DNA from: Panagrolaimus kolymaensis
Taxonomy: Eukaryota; Nematoda; Chromadorea; Rhabditida; Panagrolaimidae
DNA: 64,000 bases
Assembly: GCA_028622995.1 (NCBI GenBank)
Contig: JAJQJQ010000004.1
Location: forward strand, 3,472,001 to 3,536,000
Direction: 5' to 3'
Position 1 is the first letter of the stretch. The number at the start of each line of letters is the position of its first letter. Shown one piece after another: positions 60,255-64,000 of this stretch. The notes under the pieces are model-generated. The model made no database searches, had not been told where the DNA came from, and was given only the letters and a program-made list of their open reading frames with translations. Position numbers and translations under genes: made by a program.

Positions 60255-60370
60255 GAATATTATGAAATTCAAACAAAATTAAAATTAATATAAATAAAAA
60301 TCAGAAGAAGTCAAGGCTAGTTTAGTTTTTAAACTACATTCATTTATTTCATTAACAAATAATATTGCTT
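60255..60370. other. Short gap upstream of lipase 1
   Basis: 3' flank of the F-box-like gene that ends at 60371; no feature seen. Confidence 0.4.
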
Positions 60371-61432
60371 TTAATTTCTGTCATAACATCGAAATTTAAT
60401 TTTCTTTTTGTCATCTTTATTTTTTGTTAAATTTTCAAAAGTTCTTTTTGCATTTATAATAAGTTCCGCATCTGATTCGTCGTAATGAAGCGTTATACAA
60501 CCATTTTTAGCGAAATTTTTCTGAAAACATTTTTATCTCTTTTATATCAACTAAGCCAAAACCTGTACGAAGTTGAAGAAATCATTCAAATCAAAACTTT
60601 GTTTTACATTTCCTATATTAAAGTATTTTATTTTATCCTTTAACGATAATGATTCAAGATTTTCTTTTTGATATAAGCGATCAGGCGAATGTACAAACCT
60701 AAAAATTATTGATAGCTATTCGCTGTATCCGCACTTGTTCTAGTTCCTCCAAATTTCTGATATTCACAACAAATCGTTTCAAGCTTTAACTAATTAATTG
60801 ACTTACTTTAAATGGGTTGCATTAGGTACTTTTTCGATAACACTTGTTAGGTTAAGTTCGTCTCCATCAGAATTTATCATTTTAATCCGTTCCAAGCATA
60901 AACGTTTTAAAACTTCTGGATTTACAAGAAAGTCAAATTCATTTTCAATTACATCTCCACATCGCAAATAAATAAAGTTAGCATCGCAACGATAAATTTT
61001 AGTAAGCATTTTTTGTAAAATATCCTTATTTTCAGATAAATAACAATAAAACTGATTAATAATCCAAATATTTGATGGGGTTAAATTATATGTAGCTACA
61101 TGTGTTTTAATATACGATTCCTTTTTATCCAAAAAATCATAATTTTCGATATCAAGTTTATCAACAATAATTTTTCGGTTTTTGGAATAAAAATATTTAC
61201 AACACTTTATTAGCTTACTGTAACTTTTTCCATTAGTGGTGACTAGCAAACGATCAATAACAAGTTCAGGTAGAGAAAATTGCTGATTATAAAAGCAGTT
61301 TTCAAAAGTAACTTGTTTAACATACTTGGAATTAATAACTTCATCAACCTCGACGTTTACATTTAGAATAGTATACTTTTTCTTAGTAAAAAAGTTTTTA
61401 AGAAATGGAACATCCCAACAAGACATAATCAT
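60371..61432 (-). CDS. Divergent F-box-like protein between two lipase genes
   Basis: Three exons on minus: 61432-60807, 60698-60563, 60520-60371; 303 aa. The ATG follows attgatag by one base, so a trans-splice acceptor is likely. Residues about 55-90 (QFSLPELVIDRLLVTT, SYSKLIKCCKYFYSKN) share the pattern FSLP..l...L......KL...CKYFY with the C-terminal part of the gene at 21.9 kb. The remainder is Lys/Asn/Ile-rich (ANFIYLRCGDVIENEFDFLV, PEVLKRLCLERIKMIN). No catalytic motif. The body of the gene has no lipase-like sequence, although its upstream region resembles that of lipase 1. Confidence 0.7.
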
Positions 61433-61677
61433 TCTATCAATAAATTTAGAAAAACAAAGCAATTTTTTTGTGTCAGAAAAAGCAGGAAAAGTCCTCCAAA
61501 AAAAAAATGCCAAGTGTGATCATAGTTGGGCCAACTTTTTTTTCTGAACATTTGTGCGCAATTTATTATGAATGTCATCCTATTTTTATGTGTCATAAGT
61601 AGTTATTCCAACCTCCCTATAAAAATGTCCCTGAGAAAATTAAAGAAATACGGAAAAAAGAAAAAAAGAAAAAAGTT

Positions 61678-61916
61678 ACATTGCTCGCTTTTTTCATAAA
61701 AAAATATACATTTTTGATGTTTTTAATAGCTTCTTTTAATTTTTCAGCAATCACATAGTTAAGGGATTCTTTTTTCTACATATTCTGATTACGCTCCACT
61801 TCTTTTATTTGCTATGCTCTAAAGGTTAAAAGCAGTAGCTAGTAGCACTAAAAATCTTTGTACATTGACATTCATTTTCTTTGTTATACAATACTTTAAA
61901 CTTTTTTTGCAGAAGA
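61678..61916. repeat. Second copy of the lipase 1 upstream region
   Basis: It starts cattgctcgcttttttc, contains aatcacatagttaagggat and ends gttatacaatac...ttgcagaag, in the order seen at 60008-60254 upstream of lipase 1. The GATA site of copy 1 (ctgataag) reads ctgattac here. Confidence 0.6.
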
Positions 61917-61987
61917 AAAATAATGTTTTATTACCAAAAAAATATCACAAAATGCAATCAAAATTTGAAAACAGTTTATTTTTAAAG

Positions 61988-63507
61988 CTAAGGACGATTA
62001 CTTCGAAGACTTTCCATTTTTTTAATTCGTTCAATAATGGGATTATAAAGTTTTTCAACAGCATGCATTCCCCAAATATAATCTAAAAAACAAATACCTT
62101 ATACTTTGTTCTGTAATGTTATGTCTTGAATTGGTATTGTTATCGCACAAAACTTTTTGACTGTGACAAAATACGCATGTGTTTTTTTATTGGAAAGCTA
62201 TAAACAAAAAGCTGCAAGAATGGTTCCTACCCAGATGATTGTAAATTCCTAAATGATTGGCTTCTCTAAGAGTGGCATTTGGAAGTTTTGCCATGATGTA
62301 ACCCTAAAAGCAATATTCAAATGCATTTTAAGATAACTCTAGCTTTTATTAAAATCTCCGTGAAATCTTACTTCAACATCCATTGGATCTGCAAGCCAAT
62401 CATCGAGGGAATAATAAAGATATGTTGGAATTTGTAATTTACTTATATCATATTCTGGAGGCGTATCTCGACCATAAAATTTTTTATTTTCATTTCCATA
62501 ATCATATTTAATAAATTTCCCACTCTGTGTCATTTGAGCCCAATGAACAATATTTTTGGTTGATGTTCCTGCAGGAGTATGATCCATGTAAATCATTACT
62601 CGAGTCTGCAGTCAGTCATTATTTCCATGAAGTAAATTAACGAGATGACTTACCATATTAATATCTTTGCTATCAGGGCCACCAATTTGAAAAAGAATAT
62701 TTCCACAAAGTGGGTTTTTAAATCCAGTGCCACAAATTAAAAATGCAAAAAATTTCGAAAAAATATTGCTTGGTAAAAATTCATATGCACCAAAAATTTC
62801 AATTAATTTTCCCATTCGGCTAACAAAATGGCTACCAATGTAAGACATGAGACCACGGATATGAGCTACAGTACTTACAGGAGCTAAAGCAAAAAAGGCT
62901 GAAATGCTTTTAGCAAATTCTTGATCTGCCGAGCCTTGAGCAAACATCACAGCTGTGCCTTGAGAATGGCCAACATAATAAAGGGATTTTTGTTTTGAAA
63001 CCGCTAAAGCTTTTCGAACCATTGTTGGAATATCTATGGTTGCCATTTCATCAAATGAAAAATTCCAAAATCGAGGATAAAAATGAGAATATCGTCGATG
63101 TTTGAGACTATAAACATTCCCTCGAACATTCCCCATCCAAACATCAAATCCAGAATCAGCGAAAACATATGCAGCTGATTGGGATGGAATATTGGTAGTC
63201 CAATCTGCGGATGAACCAAGTAGGCCATGTTGAAGAAAAACCACTGGGCGAGGCTCTGAGGAATCTTTTTGAGAATCTAAAGCATTGGTATTGATTAAAT
63301 TTTTTGAGTTTAAAACTTACCATTTTTTCCAAATGGAATTCTATGCAAAGTTAAATAATAACCATCTTCAGTTTCAGCTACAATGGTTTCACAAGTGTAA
63401 CCATAATAATCAATAATTTGTGGAACATCCATATCTTGTTCGGGAAAATGTCCAAAAGTAGCTGAAAAATAAAAAGCAGCGACGAGAAATAAACAATCGA
63501 GCCGCAT
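61988..63507 (-). CDS. Secreted acid lipase, copy 2
   Basis: Five exons on minus: 63507-63321, 63276-62654, 62605-62372, 62303-62231, 62082-61988; 403 aa. Signal peptide RLDCLFLVAAFYFSATFG. Conserved family blocks: [43 protein letters not shown], nucleophile in [11 protein letters not shown], acid in SLDDWLADPMDV, catalytic His in IYNHLDYIWGMHA. Disulfide Cys pair CGTGFKNPLCG is present. Lipase 1 keeps the His and the DWLAD block in one exon, whereas here two introns split this part. The start was set at the ATG of MRLDCLF because the longer frame begins with TTG. Confidence 0.93.
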
Positions 63508-64000
63508 TTTTGCAAAATGAAATTGTTTAAACTGACTCTTTTTTTCTATCAAACATTCTTTCAGCTGTTTAAAAAAGAAAAAATAACTCCATTTTGTGAG
63601 GTCATAAAAAAAGAGCGATGATGACTAATATCACTTTGGCATAATTTTACAATCGCAGCAGTCTGTCTCTTGTTTTGCCATTTCAAAAACATTGTACAGA
63701 AAAAATATTATCATCAATCGACGTGATTGTCTCGCATAAAGGATATCAGAACAAAAAGATAAATAAAAAATAGGTGTAATCCTTCGCTCTTTGACACTTA
63801 GGGGCGATGAATCATAACTAGAGAAAGAACGTTTCCAATGTTTTAAATTGTATTTGAAAGCTCGACAAACATGTTGATTATTTATGCCATTCTAAATTTA
63901 GACTTCGAAGATAGTTAGATTCAAATTATGAGTAAATTTTAAAAACAAGGTTAATGAGTAAATGCAAGATTTTTTTGATAAACACAGATGGTAATCGCTT
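63508..64000. other. 5' flank of lipase 2
   Basis: No coding exon seen up to the window end. Confidence 0.45.

Noticed and set aside
1..64000. tRNA, rRNA, spliced-leader RNA, CRISPR or transposase genes
   Set aside because: Looked for box B-like GGTTCGAATC, SL1-like leader sequence, regularly spaced repeats and transposase-like frames; none found by eye. A covariance-model search would be decisive.

Overview
The window is nuclear DNA of a nematode. Introns are mostly 45-60 bp with gta/gtt donors and T-rich ttttag acceptors, several start codons lie directly behind a splice-acceptor sequence (the signature of trans-splicing), base composition is strongly AT-rich with long A and T runs, and the gene content is animal and nematode-specific: a cuticlin-type ZP protein, an Ena/VASP (UNC-34) protein, an ODR-2-like Ly-6 protein and a group of divergent F-box-like proteins. 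The style of the F-box-like genes suggests a panagrolaimid-like lineage, but that is only an inference. All gene models were spliced by hand from the sequence; exon joins are phase-checked, and exon limits are given in each entry.

Layout. 1-6.5 kb, plus strand: 3' part of the ribosome-biogenesis GTPase BMS1, a multi-pass membrane protein, and a two-PDZ protein, convergent with a minus-strand FLYWCH-like zinc-finger gene (6.6-8.8 kb). 13.6-16.5 kb: complete Enabled/UNC-34 on minus. 18.5-26 kb: a small Tudor-domain gene, a minus-strand Ser/Lys-rich protein with SUMO-interaction-like motifs, a Ser/Pro-rich exon, a HAT-repeat/F-box-like fusion, and a TDRD3 homologue. 26.9-28.5 kb: ISCA1 and NAA40, spaced like an operon. 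28.9-33.3 kb: SMOC/SPARC-type secreted modular gene(s) on minus. 36.9-40.7 kb: membrane-anchored ZP protein and an unrecognised protein. 45-50.1 kb: ODR-2-like Ly-6 gene with three possible 5' exons. 50.4-51.5 kb: Shisa-like membrane protein. 53.1-58.2 kb, minus: second FLYWCH-like gene, BCD1 (box C/D snoRNP assembly), F-box-like gene. 58.6-63.5 kb, minus: two secreted acid lipases flanking another F-box-like gene. Long AT-rich intervals (8.8-13.6, 33.3-36.9, 40.7-45, 45.2-48.9 kb) show no convincing coding exons.

Main observations. (1) The Tudor gene at 18.5 kb is a paralogue of the 3' half of the TDRD3 gene 6 kb away: sequence and two intron positions and phases match, and the TDRD3 copy itself lacks a Tudor domain, so OB-fold and Tudor now sit on separate proteins. 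(2) A HAT-repeat protein and an F-box-like protein are fused in one open exon. (3) A zinc-finger protein carries a C-terminal domain resembling a degenerate SGNH/GDSL fold. (4) The upstream region of lipase 1 has a diverged second copy upstream of the neighbouring F-box-like gene. (5) SMOC, UNC-34 and ODR-2-like genes all show phase-compatible alternative 5' exons. I saw no rRNA, tRNA, SL RNA, CRISPR or transposon.
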